Part shown: in pieces, positions 22,435-35,941 of the stretch
Layout: each line of letters opens with the position of its first letter
Numbering within the stretch: position 1 is the stretch's first letter
Assembly: GCA_029851415.1 (NCBI GenBank)
Contig: CM056744.1
Coordinates: 86,894,907-86,958,906 of the forward strand
From: Eretmocerus hayati
Taxonomy: Eukaryota; Arthropoda; Insecta; Hymenoptera; Aphelinidae
Direction: 5' to 3'
DNA: 64,000 bases
Position numbers and translations under genes: made by a program
Notes under the pieces: generated by a model
What the model was told of the DNA's origin: nothing
The model's input: the letters and a program-made list of their open reading frames with translations, nothing else
The model's database searches: none

Positions 22435-23900
22435 GGAATTGTCACTTTGACAGGGGGAAAATTATATGAGGTGGTTGACCAGATACAATCAATGTGCCAA
22501 ATATTTTATAAGTTGTCCAAGCATATCACGAGACGTGAACTATCAATATAGATATATAACTATTCATATTGAATTTCTTACGGTTCTCTGCGAAAATATC
22601 ACGTGACTGGCATGAACAACCGTAGAAATTTCAGTGAGGTGTCGTAAAATTCAAAATCATGCATGGTTTGCTACCTGTGACTCCATAACTATGGTGACCA
22701 AATAGTACTTCGACGAACGGTATGCCGGGTTAACAATTGTCAATGAGGTAATACATCTTCCCTACCATCTGTATCTTTAATCAGATTCCTATTTGTAAGC
22801 AAAAACATTACCTGATTCGCGATGAGATTATCAACCACAAGTCAGTCCACAGTCATGAATATGAAAGCAGATCTTGAAATGAATTGGCAGTATCCCAGTC
22901 GTTTCCAGGAAGTATAATCAGCCAATTCTGCGTAATTGAAAGTTCCCATTTGGACATACGCTTTACGAGTTTTCAGCGCCTTTGCGTTATTTGGGCGATA
23001 TGCACCAAATATGCAATTTTGCAATCACGTAAGTGGCGGTCAGTAATGAAAATCCAAGTATTCGACATTACGATGTCAATGGCCCGCTGAAAATTTTTTG
23101 GACATAGACTGGATATAAGAGTAGCACTACCTTCAAGGTTTCTAGTCGTTCGGAAGACTTCGTTGAGTCGACCTGTTCGTAACAATGTTTGGTTTTGTAC
23201 GCAAATTATTACCTCTATAGATATTTTCATTTATGTGCATCCGATCTATCAAATTTATTATTTGAACGGAAAAGTGCTTCAAGATTTCGTAGCCAAGAGG
23301 ATGTTTTATTAGTGTTGTGTTAACAACCGAGTGTGACACTGTAATTTTGTAAATTTGGTCTTTCTTCTATCTCAAGTGCCTAAAACTCTGAAACTCGGGC
23401 TGACCCGGAGATTTCAAAGAATCAATTTTGATACACCAATATAGTCAGTCGATATCCCAATAATAAGAATCTCCACATCTCATCTCTTTCAATGAGACTA
23501 TTGGAATTGATTCAAGGACTATTTGTGTACCACTGTCATTCATAAAATTCTTCGAATTTCCGAATGTCAGAATACTTACAAGGTTTCATCCTGCAAATTG
23601 AAACAACTTTGACACATTCTTCAATAATCTCACGCTTCAAGATCGGATTAAAATGAAAAATATTTCAATTTGAAGAATCAAAAAGTATCCTCGCTAGTCC
23701 AATATAGTATTTTGAACCACTTTATCCAGTTTTACAATCAACTACTGAGACGTGCTCATTTTAGGACCTAAAAATTTATAAGAGGATGTGATGATTCAGA
23801 GATCGCTTATCAATAAATGAGCCAGATGAATTTTGGCATCACATGGCATTAAACTCCGAAAATCAACAAACTGCCGTAAATTGACTCGTTCTTCTCATTA
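22435..23900. other. Intergenic DNA, possible first exon of C
   Basis: No repeat or RNA recognised. One ATG (23046-23057, MKIQ followed by GTATTC) would join in phase to the leader exon of C but has a weak donor. Confidence 0.35.
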
Positions 23901-23909
23901 TTCTCACAG

Positions 23910-26487
23910 ATACTGGTTCCATTACTCCTAGGGATATGCCAAGCAATGAGATGGGATGTACATCAGAACAATGGTGGATATAGTGTCAACGAATACCCCT
24001 TGGACCATAACTCACTCGAGCAAGGTAATTGGACTGAACTTCCTCATCGATGACGCTTAAATTAGGTTCTGAGTATCCCGTTAATGCTATAACAAGACTC
24101 ATATGTGGGATCGCCACATTCGCTCTCATCAAATTCTGATAATTGCACGGAGAAATAATCAACTACAGTCTTGGTTCATACACTCGTCCGACATAGCACA
24201 AGACATTTGTGATACCAACCATCACAATTCAACTATTTAACCCGCTCACTTCGAACTCCATTTTCCGGTCTGGGGAGAATTTTTTGATACGCAATGAGGG
24301 AATAGCTAGTTGGAGAATGACAAAAAATTTTAAAATACTTGGGAGTTTTTTTCATATTTTCCCTACGTACAAACCAAAATTTATCACAAATATCGGTTCT
24401 GGATTCCCGCGGACACTTCGATTAAATGAGCTGATATGGCATCGATCAGGGATAATAATCTTCACGATTAATATCCATGGATAATTTTGGGATGTATAGT
24501 AAGAACTCTCCCCTCGATTCTGTTAACATGTTCGCTACGACGCCGTATTTTCGTAATTTCATTTCAGCTTTGAAGTAGACTCCCGCATTCCAGCGAATAT
24601 GTCTGTATATGAGTAAATTGTGTTCAATCTCATTGTTTACATTCTTGGCAAAGTAAACCACCATGATAGACTTTCTGGAAAAATTTTGCGAGCAAGTCTG
24701 AGTCGGCATTTCAAGATTAAAAGATGAAAAGTCGCGGGTCTCACCGGTGAGGCCCGTCGCACAGGCGGGGGGGGGGGGGGGGGATCGCAAGTCGGCACAA
24801 TTATGCTCCCCCACTAAACAGGCGATATCGAGATTTTGTAAGTAGTCAAATTGTAGGTTTTTTCATGCAGAAGATCAAACCGTTTCCCTCGAGGATCACC
24901 CAAAACTCGTATAGTGGTGGCATTCATCAAAATGGCAGAATCAGCTTAAAAACACAATTTTAGCGGTTCAACTGCAAAATTTTGTGCTCTTTTGATTGCT
25001 GTGGTCAGAATGCTGAAATCCTTCCGGAAAAAACCCTCAAGAACCATGAAAACATAAAAAATGTGGGTTTTTGAAAAACCCAGGCAACCAAACAATGTGT
25101 CTTGAGAAATGCAACAACTTTGTTCCTCATCAAAAATGCCTCAAATAGCTTTCCCTTCAAGTTTCAGGAGGTTTTTCAACGCTCTTGTGCAATTTTTGTA
25201 GAGCTCATAGCATCAATTCATATGAAATTTCCAAACCACATATTTCGACGTAAAATTTGTGCTCTTTTAATCGCCGCGGTCAGAATTTCAAAGTTCTCCC
25301 AGAAAAGGCCCCAAAAAATACAAGAACCTCAAAAATGAGGTTTTTTGAAAAATCCCAGGCAACCAGAAGATGTATCTCAAGAAATGCAACAACTTTGTTC
25401 CCTATAATACTGTGTTTTTAGCTGATTTTCGCGTTTTGATGAATCCCACCGCTATACGAGTTCTGGGAAACCCTCGAGGGAAACGGATTCATCTTCTGCA
25501 TGAAAAAGCCTACAATTTGACCACTTTCAAAATCTCGATATCGCCTGTTTAGTGGGGAAGCATAATTGTGCCAACTTGTAATTTTTTTCCCCTCACTATG
25601 CGTCGCAGCGAATGTGTCAAATTTTCAAATATCCACTGCTCAAAATATTTCGCCTCTGATTCTCGGGGAGATTAGACAGTATTTTCTCTGCATTCCTCTT
25701 TTGAGAGATATTTTTCATCTCATAGATGTACAGGGCCAAGGTTACGGACTTGATTCTACGGGCGCGAAGAAAGCTATCAATGGACTGGAAGCTTGGCTCG
25801 CAGATGTTTACATCGGTAAAAATCCTGGGAGTCACATCAAACCAATTATAAAAGAGATAGGTCTGTACTGTATCACTGAAGCTGTTCAATAATCTAGCAC
25901 CTTTCCTCACATATCTGATTCACTACATAATTTGTAGGATATCCGGTTTATAAAAAGGTTGAATTGAAAATTCCTTATCCTGATATACAGCAGGTTTCTC
26001 AACCTTACCCTATACTGATGCCAATGTTACATCCAGTTCGTTACGAGGTAAGTTTTATGAAACGAATTATGGTTTTCTAATTATCAGGAGTTCCAAAAAT
26101 TAGATGATTCAATCCTGAAAATTTTTTAATGCAATTGAAGCCCAAAACACCGGTGGGTCTGACTCTGCGAAAAATTATCAGTGACTAAGACTCTGATATT
26201 ATTCCACAAAATCTCAACATTCGTCAATACATGTTGCCAATGAAGTTAGTGAACCATTCAAAGTATCGATGATAATTGTTTCACACTCTTCTTCGCAGGT
26301 TGTCAAGACAGTTGTAAAAACAGTCGAGCGCAAAGTTCCAACGCCAATGGAAAAAGTGGTCCCTGTACCGGTAGAAAAACCCGTGCCATTTGAGGTTGTG
26401 AAACATGTTCCCGTATTCGTGGAAAAGAAGATACCTATCAAGATTCCTGTATACAAAACAATTCATCATAAAATATATACATCTTGA
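23910..26487 (+). CDS. Paralogue C: secreted EKxVPxP-repeat protein
   Basis: Exons 23910-24024, 25726-25860, 25938-26047 and 26299-26487 join with phases 1, 1 and 0 and end in TGA, giving 182 residues plus a short missing start (possibly MKIQ at 23046-23057, total 186). The first listed exon encodes the leader core ILVPLLLGICQA. The second ends IIKEIG with a GTCTGT donor, the weakest splice site of the family. The fourth contains VVKTVVKTVERKVPTPMEK, then EKVVPVPV, EKPVPFEV and VEKKIPIKIPVYK, and ends HHKIYTS. Compared with A and B it has one additional phase-0 intron before the repeat block. Its intron 24025-25725 houses a nested pair of transposons, so the gene tolerated two insertions. Confidence 0.75.
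24523..25620. mobile_element. TTAA-type MITE split by another element
   Basis: TTAACATGTTCGCTACG at 24523 and GTCGCAGCGAATGTGTCAA ending at 25620 match the ends of the 21002-21251 MITE. So do the inner pieces TTTTCGTAAT and a GTC(T/C)CACCGGTGAGGCCCGTCGC-like block near 24738. A second element (24762-25600) sits inside. The right TTAA has decayed to TCAA. Confidence 0.65.
24762..25600. mobile_element. Foldback nested in the TTAA-type MITE
   Basis: It is flanked by CGTCGCA on both sides (24755-24761, 25601-25607), a 7-base target duplication. Arms of about 150 bases pair: GGCACAATTATGCTCCCCC (about 24794) with its inverse near 25556, and CTCGTATAGTGGTGG (about 24906) with CCACCGCTATACGAG (about 25447). 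The centre has two direct copies of about 275 bases, each ending CAACAACTTTGTTCC. A run of about 18 G lies just inside the left end. It belongs to intron 1 of paralogue C as modelled. Confidence 0.75.
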
Positions 26488-27715
26488 ATAGGGATGCAAA
26501 GTATTCGAATAGCGGTTTGAGTGTATGTAGTCTCGTGTAGAAACTCAATTAGAAGTAAACGGTCTCAGCTAGATCTGAGACGAAATCTGAAGAGAATACA
26601 TTTATTATATCAATCCTGTCAATTTCATCATTGAGAATAACTGAGAAATCAATCTATGGAGCTTTAATGATTCGCCAAGAGTCTGAAACATATGGACTAT
26701 CGAGTTGACACTAGTCGTGAGCGGGAGAATTTCAATTCCGCTTTCAATGAGATTCTCAAACTTTTGCTTTCTTTGGTACTTCCGCAATTTATTCTTGCCA
26801 GATTCAGATCCATCACGATGGGACAAAAAAATTTTACATCTTCGAAAGAATGGAATGAAAGCAATGTGCTCCATCTCCACGATCAGTTACTGATCTTACA
26901 AATAATGTATTCCTATCAAACAAAAGTGACAGTCTGTTGAGTACCTCAGCCGAAATTGAGAAACACGATGAAGATCAATCGATCCGAGATTTGTCAACGG
27001 AATATGAGGAATTAATGAACTTTCAATGTTTTGAGTCACCATTTCTTCTGATAACTAGCCTAAATCTTCCTAATTCCAAGAGATGGAGGTCGCAATTTAT
27101 GAGCAACCACAAAATCATTGAAAAAGTCGAAATGATTAGAATCTTTGGTGTTATGAGTGTGCAATGAATGAAGACTTCACCAATCATGTAAATTGCTTAT
27201 GCACGATTCATCTGTAAACACTATCAGCGCAAGGGAAAATTTGATCATAAACTTACCTGTCCATTTTTGAATTTCTCATTTTATCTTCTAAAAGGATTTT
27301 TTATCCCAAGGAAAATGCTCAATGATTGTAGTATATCTGACTGCTTTACTAGAAATTTCCGAAACAGTCACGTGAAAATTATAACTCAATCGACTCACCT
27401 TCAAGGACCTATTAAATTCCATTCTTTCAAAGTATCAAATCAGTAGTTGTTTGTAAAAAAAAAGATGCACTCATATCCCCACAAATCAACCTATTCTGTA
27501 AGTGGAAGTCCAAGAAGCAGTTTAGATGTAAAGATAATCCACTCACCTTTACGGCGAGGCGTGTGAGTTTTTTCCGGCTCCGAGTACTACTTTCATGTAA
27601 TCTCAACCATTTCCGTGATGGTTCCAGAAGCTGCAACAGCTAGACAATCGATATCTTGTGCCTGACATAAGGGATTGGAGAAACTTGATTATGGTGAGAT
27701 CAAGTTTGGAGATAA
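26488..27715. other. Intergenic DNA between C and D
   Basis: No supported gene, RNA or repeat. Short frames lack splice or family evidence. The 3' UTR of C must end here, but no good AATAAA was noticed. Confidence 0.4.
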
Positions 27716-27718
27716 CAA

Positions 27719-27728
27719 GTATATAAAG
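27719..27728 (+). promoter_or_regulatory. TATA box of paralogue D
   Basis: GTATATAAAG lies 72-81 bases before the ATG at 27800, at the spacing seen for paralogue E. Confidence 0.65.
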
Positions 27729-27799
27729 CGTAATCTTTGCTAGCCTAACATTTTAAACGCAACAGTTGAATAGTGCTGACCAGATCGGAGCTTGGCAGA

Positions 27800-29669
27800 A
27801 TGAACCATATTGTAAGAAGATAAAGATGAAGTTGGAAAATATGAATGCATAGGTAGTTTTATGATCGGCCCCGGGAATACGTTCAATGATGACTTTGGTC
27901 GAGGTTCAAGAATTTTTCGTGATGAAACTCTTCCAAAAAAATGAATTAGATAATAAATAATAATCAAATTTATCTCGATTCCATAGTTTGAACTATCGAT
28001 TCTGGTAACTATTCAAACTATCTAATCAGAGTCGTGTATTTCCTAGATCTCCGTCGTGGTAGCAGGATTTTTTCTCACACTCTCGCTAGCAAGTGATTAT
28101 GGAGGTCATCTTCACGAAGAGAAGATTCATGCTGTTGCAGTGCCGATCTATAAGAAATATGGTGAGCTATATTTTCGATACTATTGACAATTTCAGTCAA
28201 ATGATTCCTATGATCTACATCATAATTATGATTTCTCTTTCGTTACAGCGATCCCAATTCCACATCCTGTGGCTGTGAAAGTTCCACAAGTAATCAAAGT
28301 CCCGGTTCCACAACCTTATCATGTGCTACTGAAAATTCCTCATCCACATCCAGTGGAGGTTCTCAAACATATTTTAATACCTGTTGAGAGACCGGAACCG
28401 TTCATCATTGAGAAAAAGGTCAGATGATTCTATTTAGATTATTTTAATTTGGTGCGAAACATCTGGTAATGTATTTTGACAAAGTTCCTCAGGAACCGTA
28501 AAACAAGAGAAATTCTGCCAAAATGTGTACGGTACTATTTGATAATCCTAATTTAATTGAATTCGGCTTGTGATCATGTAGGTTCCATTTCACTAGAGGC
28601 TAGGATTTTTATTGAACATTTCTGCTCTCATTTCCATCAGCATTGTTGTGATTCGTCATTGGTCTGCATGTGGATATCATCAAAATCGAAGAAAATTGTG
28701 ACCTGACTCCCTCTCTGTGTCAAATAGCAATCCACCGCTCGAAACTAATCACCAAGAAACGATTTTCTCGACTGAACCCGTTTAATGAAGTATGATCGAA
28801 AGCATTGGACTCAATCGGTTTTAAAATTTGTGATAACTATGTGAAAAAACTGGGACGGTATAGGTTCTCTATCATTCTCGAAATTTTTGTGATGCATATT
28901 GTTGATTATACATATGATTTGTTGCTTAGACTCAATTACAGTGGAATATTTGTCCAAAATTGGGGCTTTACGAAAATTTTGTTGGATATCATGGAATACG
29001 ACGCGCTCCATTGTGGAACTATGTATGACTAACTCCAGTTTCAATATGACTTATGATAGCTGGTTTCAATATAATTCTAAAAAATTTTGGAACGTGTTCC
29101 GATAAACTCGAGGAATTTTTTTTTTTTTAATTCTAATGCAAGTCACTGTTTTATTTTGAAAATATATTACAAAAACTGAATGCAATTTCTCGATAGCCAC
29201 TTTTGTGAGTTTCTAAGATCACCAGCTCACAGAGTTGATGTGAAAAAGATTAAAATCAGGATTTGAGAGCTAATCGTTCAAGAAAAACGCATAAGTATCA
29301 AGCATATGAATTCGACATGATGAGCCTGTATACTACAACCCACCGTACACCCAAGTCAAGCGTGTTACTTGCGAATAGGCTTCGTCATTGGCTCACTACA
29401 GAGCAGTTGTCATTCAGCAAAAAACTGGCCACTTACCGGAGCACTATTATTATATCATGCTAACGGATTATCTTATTATAGCCGTTATAGGAATTCCCTA
29501 ACAGATCTTCAATTTGTGATATTTACAGATACCTTTCATAGTGGAGAAGCCTTATCCCGTCTACATTGAGAAAAAGTTCGAGGTTCCAATATACAAGCCA
29601 CATCACGTTCATGAGCCAATTGAGAAGCATATTTACGTACATAAACATATAAACAAAGGCTGGTGGTAA
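27800..29669 (+). CDS. Paralogue D: secreted Pro/Val/Lys-rich protein
   Basis: Exons 27800-27811 (MNHI), 28047-28161, 28249-28418 and 29529-29669 join with phases 0, 1 and 0, giving 145 residues. The leader MNHIISVVVAGFFLTLSLA is followed by a short Gly/His/Glu segment and VPIYKKYG, with the Gly/Ala codon split by the intron. Exon 3 has IPIPHPVAV, VPVPQPYHV and a VEVLKHILIPVERPEP block. The last exon has VEKPYPVYIEKKFEVPIYKP and a His/Lys-rich end finishing in GWW. It has the same length and architecture as E (144 residues); D and E form one pair. AATAAA at 30435 is a possible but distant polyadenylation signal. Confidence 0.85.
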
Positions 29670-30660
29670 TTTATCATCCAATTTGAGAGATAGCAAGACC
29701 CTCACCTATTTGCAGAAATTGATGAATATTACTTACTGCAGACGATTTGGCGGATTGTTGAAGTTTGGATATTTCAGGAAAAGGAGCTGACTCTTATGTT
29801 GGTCGCTTGTCAGGATCAGAGTATGAGAACATCATAAATTATGATGTAGATTGAGATTTGGAATTCTTAGATCCCATAGCAACCCAATCTCGATTTTCAA
29901 GATCTATCGAATGATTCCGATAACATGTACAATCTTCCAAACTTCCTAGATTATTTTTAGAAGAACATCGTAAGTTTCCATACATTTTTCGTGTGATGCA
30001 CTCATTTGCGTATATTATGCAAATGAGGAATTACTATCAGGTAGAGAGTTAACCATCATCTATCAAGCTTTTTATTTTCACAACCATATACTGCTGTTAT
30101 TTCTTTCTCTACGTATCACTTGTTATGTTTGACACAAGCTAATAATATTTGTTAAGAGTTATAACTATCTGTTATCTCATCTGGTCGAGTGAAGGTTGAT
30201 GTTGTGTCTGAAAAACTTAATATGTTATATTGATCACAAAACGGATGATTTCTCCTCATCTTACTGAAAATTTCCAAACAGTCATCTGTATGAAGAGTTG
30301 AGAGCAAGAAACTTGTTACCAGGTGGATTGAAAGTCCAAGTCATGATGTGCACACTTTATGTGTACTTATATATGTACTTACGCTTAAATTAGAGATACG
30401 AGTTTTCTGGAACTCATTCCTGTTCTAAGATATCAATAAAATATTCCATAATCGAATACTGAGCCAATACAGATTCGTATGTAACGGAATTCTTCCTCCA
30501 AAACTATCTCAAGTCCACCTCTTGGTAGATTCAATATTGAGATCTGATCATCGAAAATATTGGGAACCATTCTATATCCCTTTTGGGAGAATCCTGAGAT
30601 TCACTTGAAATTGCGGTTTTGGTACGAAGTCAAAAGTACTCAAAACACTTCAATGATATT
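29670..30660. other. 3' flank of D, no other feature seen
   Basis: AT-rich DNA with an AATAAA at 30435-30440. Nothing else recognised. Confidence 0.4.
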
Positions 30661-30667
30661 TGTTATA

Positions 30668-31448
30668 CAGTACCCGTCGAAATGAATGGAAAACCGATAC
30701 CTCCACTAAAATAGCAATTACTCCGACGCCTTTGGAGTTACGGTAAATTCTTTCAAAAGCATTCAAAAATTGAAGAAAAAACTATCAATACATGCCTTTT
30801 GAAAATGTTTTCAACCTAAAATCTGTGGTTTTAATTGGCTTTGAAAAATGAGAAATGTCCCATCTCAGTCAATCATTGACCATCCATCGGGAAATCATCG
30901 TAGCGCTGAAATCCTTGTGGGATCTTGTAGCTCTTCTTAAGACCTTCAAAACTGTTTTTTCGAAAATTGTCGTACAATTCTTCACATCCGAATTACGAGT
31001 GGTCAGATGGCAATATATTTGTGCGTCTTGAGATCAGCGGAAATATCAAAAAATTGCGTAATCTACAATATCGACGTTGAACCTCCTGAATTATATATAG
31101 GAAACGAGTCAAGTTTGCGCTGAAATATGCTCGAAACGACCTCTGACAGCTTCAAGGAGTAAAAGTTTTTGTTTCTTTACTTTCAGTACCCTCGTCCTGC
31201 ACTAACTTCTTTCTGCTAAATAACTCGTAACTCGAATATGGAAAATCGTAGAGCGATATCAAAATTCTTCATTTTTCGAGGCCAAATTAAACCATGGATT
31301 TCGGGTTGGAGAAATTTCCAAAGGACATGAATCCATAGCTTTTTTCTCATCTTTCAAATGCTCTTTGAAAGAATTGCTGCAGATTCAAGGGCGTCAGCTT
31401 AATCGCAGGTATAGTGAAGATATCCGTGTTCCATTCATCTCGACAGGT
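30668..31448. mobile_element. Tc1/mariner-like non-autonomous foldback, copy 1
   Basis: It begins TA then CAGTACCCGTCGAAATGAATGG and ends with the inverse GACAGGTACTG. Both ends contain a TCCACTAAAATAGC / TAGTGAAGATATCCGTGTTCC type sequence shared with 33374-34951. The arms are diverged. No transposase. Confidence 0.65.
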
Positions 31449-33370
31449 ACTGTGTATGTAAATCTAGTAGTCCACTTCACTGAAAATTCCCCCCTTTGGG
31501 TAATTGAAAGGGGTTTTTAATTTGATTTTTTCTCCTCTTGAGCACTCAAGGTTGCATAGTTGAACTTTAGTACAATCGTAGCTATTACGAGAGAGCTTGA
31601 TCAGATTGAATTTGAATCATCAGATCAATGACCATAATCTTGATCGATGCATCCAAAAGGAGCCCTAGTCACCATATTTGACTGGAATCATATTTTTCAT
31701 TACAACCTAGACATTACAGTGACAGTAATCCTCTCTAAAATATCTTCCTAACCACCTCTAAACACGAAGTGTGGGGAAACTGAGAATTACGCAGAATGAA
31801 GTGCATACTTCTGGAAATCGAATGAACTCAATTAAAGGATATTCATCCTGATGAGTCCTCCACTACGCTGCCTCTGGCAAATATGACCTGCCATGGTATT
31901 TTTGAGCTCATGCAAAAAATTCGATGAAAATCTCACAAACGTTCACTTGAATATCCATTCTCTCTTCGCCTTCAAATTCAATCACGTTCCTACAAATCAA
32001 AGACCCATCATACGCAACACCATACTGGCACGTTTGTGCCGTGTGCTCTCGATTTGCCATAATCAGTCACGTCAGAACATGAATGTGTGTGAGTATAAGT
32101 ATACATGGCAAATGCATTTCTTAAGCGATCCCCATCTCTTAGCAGTCTGACGCTGAAGGTGTACCCTTCGCGGTCAAACACTTTCACTATACATTCGACC
32201 GAATCATACCCAATTTAGAGCTTCAAATTGCAAGGTCCACATGTGCAACGGACACAGTACTTGACCCACCAATGGAATACCAGACTCCATGAGAATTTAG
32301 TCTCGTCCGCCGTTGCAAAGCTGCAAAGCATAGTAAGGTAGATCAAAAGCCAAAACAGAGGCGAGTCTAACAGAAAAGTTTCCAAATGCGGCAGAAACAA
32401 CTTTGTTTTGAAATGCCTTGCTGGCAATGATTGTTCGATTTATTTAGCTCAGACCAAGAACGGCGGTCCAAATACTTCAAGACCGGTCAAGTTGATACCG
32501 GTAAAACGAGCCAGATTCCATATGACAAATTTTTCAAAATACTCTAATAACGGTCATCTTGGAATCGGTTGGGGCTATTAGAAGGTTCCTTTATACATCA
32601 TAGTGGTATTCTACATAATATCAACATCCATTGTTACCATCTTGGATTCGTGAGATTCGTAAGACACATTACCATCATCAGATTTTGACAAGATTATCAT
32701 GTGAAAAATTTTTCTAGAAATAGTAGCGTGATGATATCTTGTTTCAAAAGCACTATCCACGTCAACATATTGCGGCAAGTTGTGATGTCCTTAAGTCTTG
32801 AGGTATGTGTACTCAACTAGCCTCTTACACCCGAATTGTTCTTGCATGTGAATCTAAGGGGTGGGCAATCGTTGATCTCGCCGCAAACTTTTCATTTTCT
32901 GTAATAGAGAATAATGAAGAAAACAAGGAATTTGGATCAATCCTTATAGTTTCTTGCATCATTTGGAGAAGAATGAGTAGTTTCATGGCTAAATAATCAC
33001 ACGTAGTGAAACCTTCGCCAAGAATTCTTGGCTCGACCAAATTTTACGTCCCTCAACTCATCTGGTTGGTCGTTCAAAGACCTTCCAAGTGTCTAACCCG
33101 TGCTTGGGGTTGTCGTGGAAATGTAGAGACGAGTCGTAAGTCATGGGAGTGTACCTGATTTTGTCCCTACTCTTCTTACAGGCTTTTTTTGCTTACCCTA
33201 TTGAGGACCCATGCAATAGGTCCAAAATTATTTGTACAGGGTTAAGAAAATCGATTTTCAATGAAATGAGAAATGTTTCATTGAAATAAGGGAGGGAATA
33301 AAATTGTGATTTCAATATTTTCCAATGGAATTCGTGGACCTTCTAACTTATTGAGCTGCAGCTTATCTAC
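31449..33370. other. Intergenic DNA between foldbacks
   Basis: About 1.9 kb without a supported gene, RNA or repeat. Confidence 0.4.
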
Positions 33371-33373
33371 ATA

Positions 33374-34951
33374 CAGTACCCTGCAAAAAATGGAACACGG
33401 ATACATTCACTAAAACAGCCACCATTCCGAAGCGTTTGGGTCTACAACAATTTTCCAAAAAGCACTTGAAAGATGAGAAAAAAATCTATCAAATTATGTG
33501 TTTCGAAGATTTTTTTGATCTAAATTTGATGCCTTTAATTGACACTCAAAATTGGAAAAATTCTCATTTCAATCAATCACCCTCCATTTTTATGTAAGTA
33601 ATGCTAACGTGAAAAATTCTTGCGGGATTTTATAGTTCTTTTCAAGACCTTCGAAATCTTTTTTCGATCGAGTGGGCGTAAAGCACTGCTTTACGCACGG
33701 TAGTTTATGTTCACTTTACGCCCAGTCGATCGAAATAGTATATTACGCAACAAGTGCGAGAAGGTCGATTTCCGCACAAGTTGCCAAACGAGTGCGAGAA
33801 GTTAACGCTCGCTTCGCGAGCGTGCGTAAATGTGTTCTTCTGGCTGTGCGGGAAGTTCCAAAGTCTGCGTGAATATTACTTCTCGCGCGAGTTGGCAACG
33901 TGTGCTAAAACTTCTCGCACGTGTTGCGTATACTATTTTTTGCAATTGTGCGCGAAGTTGTAATTAAATGCACCACTGTCTGAGCAAGATTATCTTGGAA
34001 ACGAAGTTTCCACGAAAAGCCAAATTCAGAGGGATGACGTGACATCATATTTTGGAACTGTACGTGAATGAAAATGCATTAGAGCGAGAAGTTACATTCA
34101 CACACACTTCACCAGTGCGTAAATGTAAAACTGTGCGAGAAGTCATTCACGCATTACTTCTCGCACTGTAAATAATGAAGAGAAGTCTCATTTTTTTACA
34201 ACTTCGTGCACACAATTGCAAAAAACGTATTTCGATACTCGGGCGTGAAGTTTTTTTGCTTTACTCGTGCTAATTTCGACCCTCGCCAGGGCTCGGGCCG
34301 AAAACAATCACTCGAAAAGCAAAACCAAACTTCCCTCCCTCGAATCGAAAAATACTATTTTGAACGTTGTTCTGCGATTTTTCTCACTCGAGTTACAAGC
34401 GATCTCGTAGGAAGAATTTTGTACGGGTTGAGGGTATTGAAAGTATAGAGATATGAGACTTTCTCAATTAAGGTAGGCGGAAGTACTTTTTACCAATCTT
34501 TGGCATGAACCCGACGATTATTTCATAAGATTCTGGAGATTTTACGTCAAAATCGTAGATTATGACCTTTTCCGTATCCTTGTTACCCTCAACACGTACA
34601 AAATTCTTTCTTCGAGATCACTTGCAACTCGGGTGTAAAACACCGTAAAACAACGTTCAAAAAAAGATTTTGAAGTTCTTGAGAAGAACTACAAAATCCC
34701 GTAAGAATTTTTACGCCAGCATGACTTGCATACAAATGTAGGGTGGTTGATTGAAATGAGAATTTTTTCAATTTTGAGTGTCAATTAAAGGCATGAAATT
34801 TTGATCAAAAAATTTTTTGAAACACATAATTTGATAGATTTTTTTCTCATCTTTCAAGTGCTTTTTGGAAAATTGTTGTAAACCCAAACGCGTCGGAATG
34901 ATAGCTATTTTAGTGAAGGTATCCGTGTTCCATTTTTTCTGCAGGGTACTG
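33374..34951. mobile_element. Tc1/mariner-like non-autonomous foldback, copy 2
   Basis: CAGTACCCTGCAAAAAATGG at 33374 and its inverse ending GGGTACTG at 34951 lie within TA dinucleotides (33372-33373 and 34952-34953), as Tc1/mariner insertion gives. Arms of about 220 bases pair well, for example TCTATCAAATTATGTGTTTCG at 33487 with its inverse near 34818. The centre (33660-34330) is a distinct cluster of GCGAGAAG motifs. Confidence 0.8.
33660..34330. repeat. Cluster of GCGAGAAG/CTTCTCGC motifs
   Basis: Within 670 bases GTGCGAGAAG-type words and their inverses (ACTTCTCGC) occur about ten times, with TTTACGCAC/GTGCGTAAA pairs between them. It forms the centre of the Tc1-like foldback. It is not coding: frames through it are interrupted. 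Confidence 0.6.
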
Positions 34952-34953
34952 TA

Positions 34954-35935
34954 CATATAATGGGGAGTAGTTGGGTACATGAGTGCACCCCCTCACAGTC
35001 TCCAAGAAATTGCTCTTTGAAAAATTAAGATGGTTTGAATTTGATTTGTTGGGATCAAACATTCCTCGGCTCATTTTTTGAGAGTCTTGAAATGAACCGA
35101 GAAGTAGAGTAAAAGAAGTAGAGTAAGGTGCGTGATAAACTTCAAAGTGGTTCAGAGTTATCAGCTTTTTGCTTCAACAGAGTCCCTTCAAGTCTGTTTA
35201 CTCAGAAGGAGTTTTTTGGGTACTCTCGCCTCACGCACTGCTGCAAACCGAAGTGCAAATATTTAGCAATCGAAATTCGTGTGACTGATGAAAAACGTCA
35301 TTCTACCTAGATTTTCGATATCCATTGTCTTCTGCACTCATAAAATAGCGCACAAACTTGAACACACTGAAAGAAGCATCGGATGAACAATTCCAGAACT
35401 AGGTTAGTTGTTGATTAAAATCTGCCAAAAGATCTCATGCCAGAGCGAAATCAAATGAAGAGATTGCTCCCCCAAAAAAAATTGCGGAAGCGCAATAATG
35501 CACTCGAACCGGAAGAATCAAGCTTCACAAATACAAAGTGGATCAGTGAGAAATTCAATCTCAGCCAAAGGACCAGTACATTGGTTATGACAGTCGAGTC
35601 AATCTCTCAATGGAGAGAAAATTCACTCATGGGCGCACCGAACGTGCACATGCTCTAATTGACTCTTTCCGCAAAGAGATTTTGTTTGACGCAGCATCTG
35701 CACAGGTTCATAGCAGCAAAGCCCAGTCAGGAATTGAATGAGCAATTTGTAATAGAAGAAGCAAATTGTATCTCTCAGCGAAAGCATTGTTCACTACATT
35801 TACGTTCACTCGCTTCTTACGTGTTTTAGAAATTGCAGTGGCGAATTGGTTAGCGACCGTAACTTATGTCCCGAAAATGATCGAAGCGAGGAGAATGTCA
35901 CTGCTTCTTCTGTCAAAGGAAGGGAGAAAGTTTAG
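34954..35935. other. Intergenic DNA upstream of E
   Basis: No convincing gene. The frame at 35437-35658 is Lys/Arg/Ser-rich and could be a worn transposase piece, but no motif supports this. Confidence 0.35.
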
Positions 35936-35941
35936 CCTCTG

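Noticed and set aside
35437..35658. Degenerate transposase
   Set aside because: Basic Ser/Lys composition only; no catalytic motif or inverted ends were found around it.
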